Source of the DNA: Branchipolynoe longqiensis
Taxonomy: Eukaryota > Annelida > Polychaeta > Phyllodocida > Polynoidae
DNA: 64,000 bases
Assembly (NCBI GenBank): GCA_030323885.1
Contig: CM059186.1
Location: 169,121,230 to 169,185,229, forward strand
Direction of reading: 5' to 3'
Shown one piece after another: positions 54,773-64,000 of this stretch; within the stretch, counting starts at the first letter, position 1, and each line of letters begins with the position of its first letter. Both the position numbers and the translations under genes were made by a program. Under the pieces are notes generated by a model. It did no database searches, was not told where the DNA came from, and saw only the letters and a list, made by a program, of their open reading frames with translations.

Positions 54773-55189
54773 AGGCCCTGTCACATTACAGCGTATGGCG
54801 GGAGTGTATTGAAAACCTACATAGGTCCTGCGCGTGCCGGCCTATGATGACATTTGGTGACCTTTCGGGTGGTTTTGAGCATATGTGGAACCTACGAGGA
54901 GCGTACGAGGACCGTATGAGGAGCGTATGGGAGCGTGCTGTGACATTTTTTGACAGTATGGGCCATACGCCCTCATAGGTCGAGTTTTTTTGAGCATGCA
55001 CAAAAAAATTTGGACGGACGGATTTATGAAAGCGTATGGCGGCGTATGCCTCATACGCTTCACATAAGCCGGCATCTGGCGGCATCTGGCGGCGTATGAG
55101 TAACGTATGAGTAGCGTATGCCGACGTATATGACGTAACGCGCCTACGCCCCCATATGCTCCCGCAAAAAAACCTAATGTGACAGCCCC
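54773..55189. mobile_element. Fold-back MITE with a TTAA target
   Basis: Left AGGCCCTGTCACATTA, right TAATGTGACAGCCCC, flanked by TTAA (54,769-54,772; 55,190-55,193). The interior is rich in CGTATG and CATACG in opposing orientation, so the RNA could fold extensively. Confidence 0.78.
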
Positions 55190-55193
55190 TTAA

Positions 55194-57439
55194 CCAATCG
55201 ATGTCGTCCACCCTGTGTGCTCTGTAGCGAAGTTTGATGAGCAATTTCTGTTTCCGTTTGCTGGATTTTGATTATTCAACATGAGTATACAAATGGCGCC
55301 GCTCATATAGGGCTATTTCCGTTTCCGTTTGCTGGATTTTGGTGATTTCAGGTTCTATGAGTCTGGGTAATGTTTATGTATATGTGTACATGTGTTTAGT
55401 CCTTAGCCTCCCCCCCCCTTGGGAGGCGGGGGGGGGGGTCGATATTATAAGCAGTTGTTCATAGATATACACACAAACCTTTCTTTTCTAAACAATAGTA
55501 TTTTGGACTTGCAATTTTACAGATATTGCAATAGTCCACGGAACTTGATTTGATTTTCATTGGCATAACGTACGCTCGGATAGCAGATTGCAATGACCAC
55601 TATTTAATAGTGAGTTTAAATGTAAAGCTTAATTTGACATGGGTATATGTTATATATTGACAAAGTGTCGTACATTAGTACTATAATGGAATGTTATTTG
55701 TAAATATTCGCTGACAAGTCATCTATATTACTCTGCATAGATATGAACTAGGCTTACTTTATTAACTTACCCAAGTCGAACATGCCCGTTTTCGGTACCG
55801 TGTATAAGGTATTCTCTCATTTACTACTAACGGAACTAGTGCTGTTAGAATGGTAGTACTTTATACTATTCTTAGTTCTAATTAACCTGGTCTAATACTG
55901 TACAATCACGAGATGTAGAGTTGGAAAAAGGCACAATGACAATTCATGGATTCAACTTTGAATTCTACTTGGAAGTACAACCACGGCTTAAATAAGGGAT
56001 TAAAGGGTTAGTAGGCCTATGCAGCCTATACATTAAAAGACAAATGTTATATTTTTAGTTACCAGGTACCGGGTAAACAAACTAATATGAAATGGTGCAT
56101 TTTCTGAGTAAATATTATTTCGAATGCGAAGTGACCTTTTCGAATCCATTCGGTTCAGAAGTGAAGAAAATAAAAAGTTCTTGCATCATATTAAATAAAA
56201 TAAACAGTCCAAAATAAAATTAGCATAACATATGACACTGTTATGGGTGTATGATTAATGATTAAAATGGTTTGTCGGACTTGATTAGGCCTGCCAAACT
56301 TGATATCAGAATATGTTTTGAGTAGGCCCCATGTTAAACCTACTATTGCATATATTGTTCATACCATCTCATCCATAAATAGTTCATATGCTCCATAATT
56401 GATATGACCGGAAGACCAGCGCCTCGGTGCTGAAAAAAAGATAGTATTCAACTGGAATAAAAAATGTTGAACAAAAAGAAAGTATCTATTAACAGGAAGG
56501 TGAAGGTCATTCAGGGGTTGGCATAGGGACCCGTCTGTGCACTACCACTAATGTACACATCTAACGTGAGTGACACCTACCATACCAGTGTCAACTATGC
56601 TTTGTGATATCACACACTGTGGCACATAAATAGCCAAGGTTTGTTGCTAATTCATCTAACAACTTAATGCGTCATATTACGTTTTGGTAACCAGCGAAAG
56701 TGTGCCCAGCTACGACACGGACCAGAAACCGGTGAAATTTCCATTTATTTGAAGACAAGTTAAATGTCGTGCTATTACGACATCAACTTGATGAAGACAG
56801 ATTTCCCGCCATTTTATCTCAACTGAGCTGTCACTTACTGACTTATTGTCAGTCTACCAAGTAGTCTGTCAACTTATTAATGTCACATTGGACATTTCAC
56901 AATATATACATTGCTTCAAAGTGTCACATGTATGAGAAATATACTTCAGCACAACTAGGATAGGACATCTAGGCTGCAGAATGAACCCAACAGCTTGAAC
57001 AGGTAATAATGACGTTTCTCATTTCTGATTCTATTCTCTGAAGTCCTCTACATTTATTTGAGGATCTGGTCTGGATATGGCAGTCTGCCATTCTTTCAGT
57101 GAAATATTGGAAATTATAAATAATTTCCGTGGTTTTTTTTAGTCACTTTTAAGTTGATTGAAGTTTTGGAAGAATTATTGGTGCGTATAACTGTCACTAC
57201 GCAATTTTGACAATTACAATTGTCAATTGAACAAATTACACAGGGCACAGTGTGCAGACACCCAATTTAATAAATCCGCTGTTCATAAACATCACTTGAA
57301 TTGCTCGGTAGGCTTGCTATTTTAAAACCGTTTAGGAAGAGTTGCTAATAAAGATAAGATTCCATATACCCATAATAACAAGATGTGTTATGACTTATGC
57401 TGATGTCTAAAAAAAGGGAAATGAATGTAAATGCATGAT
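55194..57439. other. AT-rich region without recognised features
   Basis: Longest repeat-poor stretch of the window. It has a duplicated TTTCCGTTTGCTGGATTTTG near 55,250 and 55,320, and a short LINE-tail hairpin piece at about 56,405-56,440. No gene recognised. Confidence 0.5.
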
Positions 57440-57770
57440 TCCATATCAGGGACGTTAGGCCACGGTTGGGGGGGGGGGGCGGGCGAGGGCGAACTGCCCC
57501 CCCCCCCCAACACAAAAGAAAACCCACTATGTAACCTTCCTGAAAGGGCTAGAAATGCCGGAATTTTGTTTTATCAAGAGGGTCTGAAATGCCAATGGAT
57601 TCAGAGCTTCTAGATTTAAAATAGTCCTGGGAGTAGAGTGGTACCCCCACTCACACCCCCCCCCCCCCATATACACATTCCCTTCTTTAAGACTTAGTGC
57701 CTCGTGCCTTTTGGCCCTCGTCCGTTCCAATAATTTACCTGCCAATTCAAACAACAATTTCTAGCCACGG
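57440..57770. mobile_element. Repeat family E, uninterrupted copy
   Basis: G-run/C-run start, CTATGTAACCTTCCTGAAA, CTTCTAGATTTAAAATAGTC, CTTTTGGCCCTCGTCCGTTC. Serves as the empty site for the LINE insertion at 19.4-20.6 kb. Confidence 0.7.
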
Positions 57771-57902
57771 CTATGCATATATCTGGAAGTGGCTGTGTTT
57801 GTTTTCCATATCATATGTGGATGCCTGTGTGGTAAGCTGAATCGGTCCACTGAGGAATGGGTGGAACTTCCGAACCCAGAATCGCATACCCCTTCCATGT
57901 TG

Positions 57903-57970
57903 CTTTGTTTGTTTGTTTGTTTGTTGTTGTTTTACGTCCTAGCAACATCTAAGGTCATATCAGGACGGGG
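57903..57970 (-). mobile_element. SINE-A tail only
   Basis: (TTTG)n, TTTTACGTCCTAGCAACATC, AAGGTCATATCAGGACGG, as at 14,350. Confidence 0.8.
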
Positions 57971-58594
57971 TCCCTTCCATCTACATGGAATCTTAGATTA
58001 AGCCAAAATGACCAAATATAATCTAATATCTGCAATAGTTTTAACAACCAACCCATCTGATACTTCATCCCAAACCACAAAGCCAAGTGATTGAGAATTC
58101 TAGAATTCATTAAATGCTTTAAAATTTTTATTTTTTTAATTGATGGTTTATTTACCCTGTCCATAACATACAAGTTCATAATAGAACTAGTTTTCAATGC
58201 CGAAGAGCTTTAGTCATTAGTTTGTGGTGTATTGTTTTGAATGATTTGTTAGTAATGTTTGCAAGTGTATTTATTTGAGAGATGTTAATTCAATTTGACA
58301 ATGTCCTGTCACATCTATTAAATATAAAGAGATAGTGTAAGTGTGCAAATAAAAACCGATATTAAACACACACGCAACATCACACTAATAGAGAAAGTGC
58401 AGAAGGGAAAATATGCATAATTAGTCAATATATTTAAAATATAATAATATGCTCACCTAAAACCTGTAACTTAAGTATATGGGTCGTTCTCTGAAACTGG
58501 GTACCACATATTTAGCTTCCACGTTACGATGGTAATAATGCTTTCTTGTTTTTGTAGCAAGTCAAATAGGTATCAAAAGTATGTTTCTGTCATG
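57971..58594. other. Unassigned, with a LINE-tail-like piece
   Basis: 58,130-58,260 (GATGGTTTATTTACCCTGTC..GTTTTCAATGCCGAAGAGC) matches reverse-complement sequence at 49.9 kb. Otherwise nothing recognised. Confidence 0.45.
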
Positions 58595-58775
58595 GGGGTG
58601 ATGAAAATGGGAAATATTGCGCCTAGAGTGGGACGCTAACCCATATCTCTATGCATTCCGGGCCAGTGTGCTAACCATTACACCACCTAGGCTCCCTGAT
58701 ATCACCACTCTACCCACGCCTACCTGTCTATGTGGTTACCTGCTTGAGAGGTCAGTGCAGACTACTACACTTGTA
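58595..58775 (-). repeat. Repeat H, minus-strand copy
   Basis: tRNA-like core complement CCAGTGTGCTAACCATTACA CC between GGGAAATATTGCGCC and the CACCTAGGCTCCCTGATATC block. Confidence 0.82.
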
Positions 58776-58777
58776 TA

Positions 58778-59430
58778 ATTTTGTGCTGATGTGAAAATAT
58801 GAAAATTTACTCATTGATATATCAAAACTGAAAATTTGAAAGTCGTTGACATATTTGAAGTGTTGCTGAGCATTTAGCTACTGTCATGTGGGGGTAGATA
58901 AAAGATTCACCCTGTACTTCCAGTACAGGGGTGAAAACCAGCCTTATATAAAAACGGTAGAAAAATCGGCCTAATGAAATGAGTCTTCATGAGAGCCTAA
59001 TTTCACAATCTAAGAAGCAACATTTATTCTTTGTATATGTCTTCATGTTTACCCGCTACTTTTGAGTTGGAAAATATAATAAAACATATACTTTAATGCA
59101 ATTTAAAAGTGAAATCGATGGCGTTCTCTGGCCGCCATGTTGTCTTTTTGCATTCTCTCCCATTTCACCAACTCTGTTCTGATATAAGTAACCATTTGAC
59201 ACTGGTGCCAGGCATTCTACTTCTTGTTCCATACTAAGGCTATTTTCGCCCGTATTTATATAAGGCTGGGCTTCACCCGTGTACTACAAGTACCGGGTTA
59301 ATCATTTATCTAGATTTTGTGCTGATGTGAAAATATGAAAATGTACTCATTGATATGTCAAAACTGAAAATTTGAAAGTCATTGACATATTTGAAGTGTT
59401 GCTGAGCATTTAGCGACTGTCATTGGGGGG
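58778..59430. repeat. 118-bp direct duplication separated by a MITE
   Basis: ATTTTGTGCTGATGTGAAAA.. to ..CATTTAGCTACTGTCAT (58,778-58,890) recurs at 59,314-59,425 with few changes. MITE G sits exactly between the two copies. Confidence 0.85.
58897..59310. mobile_element. MITE family G with TA TSD
   Basis: Left GATAAAAGATTCACCCTGTA, right ..GGGTTAATCATTTATC, flanked by TA. Confidence 0.85.
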
Positions 59431-59432
59431 GG

Positions 59433-59925
59433 GGGGAGGGTGTTGGAAATGACAAATATTGTACCTAGAGCAGGATTTGAACCCACACTTATTGCCATTC
59501 CGAGGCTAGTGATGTAACGACCCTATCCACAGCTACCTGACTATGTGGTTTCTTCCTTGCCCGATAAGTCAGTGTAGACTACTACACTCATCCCCCTGGT
59601 ATTGTAAGTCTTTTAAAAAGGTTTACGTTCATAAGTTGTTAATATTTACAACTTACAATTGAATTACAGGGTAGGTTCAACAACTATACAACACATAGCT
59701 TGTCTGGGATCCAGGTCATGGACACCAGTGTTGTGGGGGTGATGAAAATGGGAAATATTGTGCGTAGAGTAGGATTCAAACCACCACTTCTCGTCATTCC
59801 GAGGCTAACATTCTAGCCATAACACTACCTAGGTTCCCTGATGCAATCACCCTATCTACACCTACCTGTCTATGCGGCTCCTTGCGTGAGAGGTCAGTGC
59901 AGTATACTACAGTACCATTGATACT
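59433..59925 (-). repeat. Two further repeat-H copies in tandem, minus strand
   Basis: Cores at about 59,450-59,530 and 59,750-59,840 (GATTTGAACCCACACT; GGATTCAAACCACCAC). Between them is the H segment with TTACAGGGTAGGTTCAACAA. Confidence 0.8.
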
Positions 59926-59961
59926 TTGCAATCTCCCGAGCGCCAGTTAGATATATCTATA

Positions 59962-60367
59962 GATAAAAGATTCACCCCATACTTACAGTACAGGGGTGAA
60001 AACCAACCCATTAGAAAAACTGGCGTAGAATTTTGCCATGCTGGGGAAATATAAATTCTTAATTAAGAAGCAAAATATATTCTTTATATATGTGTCTTCA
60101 TATAAATTTTCCCACTACATTTGAGTTGGGAAATATAATAACACATATAATTTAATAGACTTTAAAAGTGAAATCGGTGGCGTTCTATCGCTGCCATCTT
60201 GTCTTTTTGCATTCTCTCCCATTTCACCAACTCTGTGCCGATATGGTTAGCCATTTGATACTGCAGCCAGTTTCTACTTCCTGTTCCATAGTAAAGCAGT
60301 TTTCGCCAGCTTTTATATAGCGTTTGTGTTCACCCCTGTCCTGCAAGTACGGGGTGAATCTTTTATC
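59962..60367. mobile_element. MITE family G with TA TSD
   Basis: Left GATAAAAGATTCACCCCATA, right CGGGGTGAATCTTTTATC, TA on both sides. Confidence 0.87.
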
Positions 60368-61442
60368 TAATTTATCTATAGCTCTGCCTGTTCCACGAGA
60401 TTCCATATGAAAAGTATATACATATAAATATCAACCAATAAATAATGATTGATCCATAATAATTCCTGCATAACGTTTTAAACATCGTTATTATATATAT
60501 AATTATATATATAGAGGCCTACTTTATTATCCACCATTTCACCCCTGAACAGTTCTATTATGTGTGCCATTTTTAGAAATTGTTCAATTAAAATGATTGT
60601 TGAACAAGAAGAAAATTAGGCTAGGAGTAGGACTCCATATATATAGGCGTACGCATACATACTGATTAGAGGAGTATTATATAGACTAAATATGAATGAC
60701 ATTGGGTTTTTTAATGAAGTTTTGATTGGTTGGTTTTGAATTGATTGATTGAAGCTTTAACTCACTAGCGACGTCTGGGTAAATACAATTTGTAGAAGCC
60801 TCTTCCTTAACAGACAGAAGAGGGACACTTTTTGTTGTTGTTAAATATTTTTATTCATCTGAATACATATTTTGTCAGTGCCGAGGCACTGGTCTTCCAG
60901 CCGTTGGAGCGATCACATTTGATTTGTACATAGTCGAAGTGGAATGTGTTGCATTGTGAACATAAAACGAAAGTGGGGGAGCAGCCTATGCTGTATACTA
61001 TAGTGTACAGCATAGGTTCTAAACATGGTGCAAGGTATATGTATCAAGATAGAGTGTGCAGTAATGTACATTAGTGGTTAAATCATATGCTGTGTTTGTA
61101 TATATATCAGTTAGATTTGGTTTTAATAACGGTTAGTCTTTTAATAGTACCATGTTGTGCATGTATAGTGGTTTATATTGCATGCATTGCTGGTTGAAGA
61201 TGTAGTTATTCAGTGGTGGTAGTGGGCCTTGCATGTTATTATGTCATTGAGTTATAATAGTTGTTTGTCAAAATGTGGATGGCCGTGGAGAGGGGTGTAT
61301 GGGCAGGGGGGCGGACAGGCAGTCTCAAACTCAAAGCTATTGACCAATTTCACAATTGTACTTTGTAGGCGATTTCACCTTCTAGTGGAAGTAGCCTCGC
61401 TTTTAAATGCAATCGAGGTCAGTGATATAACGCAGCCAGTAC
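60368..61442. other. Unassigned, with a LINE-tail fragment
   Basis: 60,835-60,915 (TTATTCATCTGAATACATAT, CAGTGCCGAGGCACTGGTC) is the same hairpin tail as at 17.2 kb. TA-rich patches occur elsewhere. No gene. Confidence 0.45.
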
Positions 61443-61795
61443 CGGGCACGGTTGCCGAATCGGTAGAGCGCGCGTCTCGCGTGCGGAAGGTCGGGAGTTC
61501 GGTCGAGTCAAACAAATCACTTTAAAATTGATACCTGTCACTTCCTAGCCTTGTGCTCGGCATTAATATGATAAGATGTGGACTGGTTAGCTCAGACTCA
61601 GGACAATGTGACTGAGTAGGATATCTAGCGATGGTGCTGGTAACCTGATTTCCCAGTGGGGCAGCACTATAAAGTCACCATGAGTGCGAACCAACCAAGA
61701 GGAGCCAGCTCTGCCAGTATTGACCTTACTAAGACATCCTGATATGACCTTAGATATTACTAGGACGTTAGACTCCAACAACCAACCAACAACCG
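61443..61795 (+). mobile_element. SINE-A, full length
   Basis: Head GGGCACGGTTGCCGAATCGG TAGAGCGC, a short B-box region, a body with an insertion near AACCAACCAAGAGGAGC and the tail ..GACTCCAACAACCAACC. Confidence 0.87.
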
Positions 61796-61987
61796 TACTA
61801 AGATGGCATATTATTCCCACTGAACACAGGTGTGCAGGCGGGTTCTCTCCTAGCCTCGCTCTGGGTTCTGTCTGTCCCACACAGGGGATGCCCGGTGGCT
61901 GACATAGGCTCGATTGCTATGATATTAGCCAATCATGTCCTGAGGGTGCCTCAGATGAGCATTGTGTGCCCTGACCAGGCGTACCAG

Positions 61988-62320
61988 ATGTGGTGTCCAA
62001 ATCGGTTAGAACGCAGGCTTCCTGTGTGGAAGGTCAGGAGTTATGTCGGTCAAGTCGAACCAATGACTTAGAAAATTTATACTTGTCGCTACCCATCCTG
62101 GCGCTTGGCATTACTAGGATGGGGAAAGAACTGTTTAGCTCAGTATCAGGATAATGTGACTGAGTGGGAAATCGGGTCATGGTGGTCGGCACTATAAAGA
62201 TCTCTGCGATTTCGCGGATTTCGCGGATTCTTCCTGTAGCTATAAGTGTATACTAACACGTTGCGCCCGTCCTGATATGACCTTAGATGTTGCCAGGACA
62301 TAAAACTCCAACAACCAACC
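61988..62320 (+). mobile_element. SINE-A, full length, with a small internal tandem repeat
   Basis: Head GTGTCCAAATCGGTTAGAAC, body, an insertion with GATTTCGCGGATTTCGCGGA (about 62,208-62,228) and the tail CCTGATATGACCTTAGATGT..CCAACAACCAACC. Confidence 0.85.
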
Positions 62321-62929
62321 AACCAATACGCTGTTTCAGGCTGCAGCACCATCAGCCTATACTAATATTAGGTATCACAATAGGTGCTCCAATCACACTT
62401 GAGTGCATGGCTGAATGCTATAAAAATGTTCTTTTTAAAAAGCCGTAGCACCACAAATAGTGCGTTCACAAACACAATAAAAGTACTGAATGAAAGCTTG
62501 TGAAAAGATCTGTTCAATGGTCGTGTTGTTTTTTATTTGGCCCAAAAATATTATAATGCATTGCAAGATTGAAAAGACAATGTTTTTGTGATTTTGACAC
62601 ATTTGTATCACACCAGTGCGGCATTGAAATTGACATCCGGTGCCTAAATTTCTCCTGCGCACTCCGCCATAATTCCAAAGCACTGTAAACATTGTTCATT
62701 TGATAGAACATATTCTTAGCTTTAGTTTAGTATAAAATACAACATAGTTCTTTGAAAAATAATATATGATCATATCAATCCAAAATTCAAGCATTTCGCA
62801 AAATAATATTCTAATATGAATTTTAAGAAAAGGATTATATGCCAATAAACCTCAATTTATGTATTTTTACATCGGAATATTGGTTTAATAACTATATGTA
62901 TGGTGCAGCGCGCAATTCAAATTGAAAGG
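62321..62929. other. Upstream region of the gene at 63 kb
   Basis: No repeat or gene recognised. AT-rich up to about 62,900, then less so towards the putative transcription start. Confidence 0.45.
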
Positions 62930-63014
62930 TGGCTAGCTCTGCATGATTTGGAAAGGAGAGAACCGGGACACCGACGCCATTTTGTCAATTCGAGCGATCA
63001 GAAAACTGGTGAAT
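62930..63014 (+). promoter_or_regulatory. Putative 5' UTR/core promoter with a YY1-type element
   Basis: GACGCCATTTT at 62,973-62,983 fits the YY1 consensus GNCGCCATNTT in the orientation and position (32 bp before the ATG) typical of YY1-driven TATA-less promoters. An in-frame upstream ATG at 62,943 would add 24 residues, but its context is weak. Confidence 0.55.
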
Positions 63015-63883
63015 ATGGATGAAATTGACACACTTATGGATGATGTATTCAAAGAAATAGGTATGTAAACGTTTTATTAGTATATATTGTAACAAACTAT
63101 GTCTTAACAAGCTTGAACCATGTATAATATATTCAGAAAACAAGTTAAGATGCCCATGTTATTTGTGCTACGCGCTGCGGAATGGGCAATGGCCGTATTT
63201 GGATTTCCAAGTCAGCCACTTGGCAAATTTTAGGATCGGATGGATGGATATCTGCGCCCCAAAAATAAGCCAAATAAATTCAGATGATAGTGTAATGTGT
63301 TGTAAAAGTTACTATCTATGTTTTATTGAGGTATTAAGTGAATTTTGGACATTATATGCTTCAGCGGGAAAAATCGCTGCGTACGATCGCATCAAAATGA
63401 AAGATAGTGGCCCCTGTCAAATCGATGTATCATCGCCCACCACGATCGTAGTTTCAAGTATAGCATTTCTTTTTTATCACTTGAAAATGGTAACTGGCAC
63501 TGGAAAGTTTATTTCTAATGACTTTTATCATTTTCCTTTGGTGGTAATCATCATAATTATTCTTTATTCTGTGCAGATGATGCCCGATATAGACTGCTAC
63601 AGAGCATCGTTTGTGCACAAGGCAGAGGCAGACGTCCAAATGTACCAAAGTTGGGCCATGATGTCACAAACACATTGCTTCTGCAGCTGTACCACATAAA
63701 GATCCATACACAAGCTTCCTGGGAGAAAGTTGGGACTTGGATGAGTCATATTTACCCGATATTTCCACAAAGAAAGACCAGACACCTCATTGAAAAGACA
63801 TTGCTGTCATTGAAAGCCACAAAAGTGGAAGAGTGGAAGAATTTTCTACAATTTACAAATTTCCACCAATTTGAAGAGTATAG
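63015..63883 (+). CDS. Unrecognised gene, first two coding exons (continues past the window)
   Basis: Exon 1, 63,015-63,060, codes for MDEIDTLMDDVFKEI and ends in phase 1 before GTATGT. Intron 63,061-63,576 (516 bp) ends TTCTGTGCAG. Exon 2, 63,577-63,883, continues in frame with DDARYRLLQSIVCAQGRGRR, LLLQLYHIKIHTQASWEKVG and RKTRHLIEKTLLSLKATKVE, and ends ..FHQFEEYR before GTAAGT. The ATG has a good context (AATATGG). 117 residues are visible: an acidic start, then basic and hydrophobic-patterned sequence, probably helical. No signal peptide, membrane segment or known motif is seen. The open frame spanning the intron is a read-through artefact. I do not recognise the family. A host protein or a domesticated transposase are both possible. 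Confidence 0.75.
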
Positions 63884-64000
63884 GTAAGTCCAGTATTTTA
63901 AACAATGATAGTTGAACTATTGTTAATGTTAGAACAGGATGCTACTCTTTGTATTTTTTAAACTAACATTTTGTTTATGATCCTTGTTTTTATGTGTATG
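63884..64000 (+). other. Intron 2 (start) of the unrecognised gene
   Basis: Begins GTAAGTCCAG. No acceptor is seen before the window ends. Confidence 0.6.

Noticed and set aside
63163..63699. 178-codon ORF across the first intron of the 63-kb gene
   Set aside because: The GTATGT..GTGCAG intron joins exon 1 in phase to a different frame that ends exactly at a GTAAGT donor. The 178-codon frame lacks such signals.

Overview
This window is animal (metazoan) nuclear DNA. It has spliced genes with long introns, few coding bases, dense SINEs, LINEs and MITEs, minisatellites, and a tyrosine-recombinase retrotransposon. The organism cannot be fixed from the sequence. SINE/LINE tails of the type GTTTTACGYCSTG and an Akt tail resembling the Drosophila one suggest a protostome marine invertebrate, perhaps a mollusc or other lophotrochozoan (inference). 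No bacterial-style operons are present.

Host genes. (1) Two separate terminal coding exons of the Akt/PKB kinase lie on the + strand at 12,209-12,412 and 21,623-22,329. Both start at an equivalent position after a 3' splice site and both carry the turn motif and the hydrophobic motif. No other Akt exon is seen between them or upstream, so they look like alternative last exons of a gene whose kinase exons lie left of the window. The second one is split inside the coding sequence by a 451-bp transposon with a CCGG target duplication. (2) At 63,015 a new + strand gene begins. Two exons with canonical splice sites and a YY1-type element at the 5' end are visible, and the gene continues beyond 64,000. 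Its family is not recognised.

Mobile DNA. The centrepiece is a nearly intact 5.66-kb tyrosine-recombinase retrotransposon at 34,598-40,257 with split direct repeats A1-ORFs-B1-A2-B2 (Ngaro/PAT type). It has a gag-like ORF, an RT/RNase H ORF broken by one missing base, and a tyrosine recombinase broken by one stop codon. A second, older recombinase remnant lies at 30,150-31,225 (minus). Non-LTR retrotransposon pieces of several clades lie at 3.9-4.9, 9.6-9.9, 19.4-20.6, 32.3-32.6, 42.9-43.5 and 46.7-49.1 kb. Two related tRNA-headed SINE families share a head but have different tails (here called A and B). SINE-C and a tRNA-containing repeat H also recur. MITE families with visible TIRs and TSDs include Ginger1-like (CCGG), three TTAA types, a TA type starting GATAAAAG, and a pogo-like type (TA, CAGT ends). 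Many are nested, including one three-level nest at 20.7-21.6 kb. A retroposed RNA with a U2 snRNA 5' end lies at 25.75-25.95 kb.

Layout. 0-2.5 kb 64-bp minisatellite; 2.5-12 kb repeats in a presumed Akt intron; 12.2-22.5 kb Akt 3' end region; 22.6-34 kb MITE/SINE/LINE mosaic; 34.6-40.3 kb tyrosine-recombinase retrotransposon; 40.3-62.9 kb SINE/LINE/MITE mosaic; 62.9 kb to the end, 5' end of an unrecognised gene. Repeat boundaries are read by eye and are good to a few bases where TSDs are stated and to roughly 10-20 bases elsewhere.
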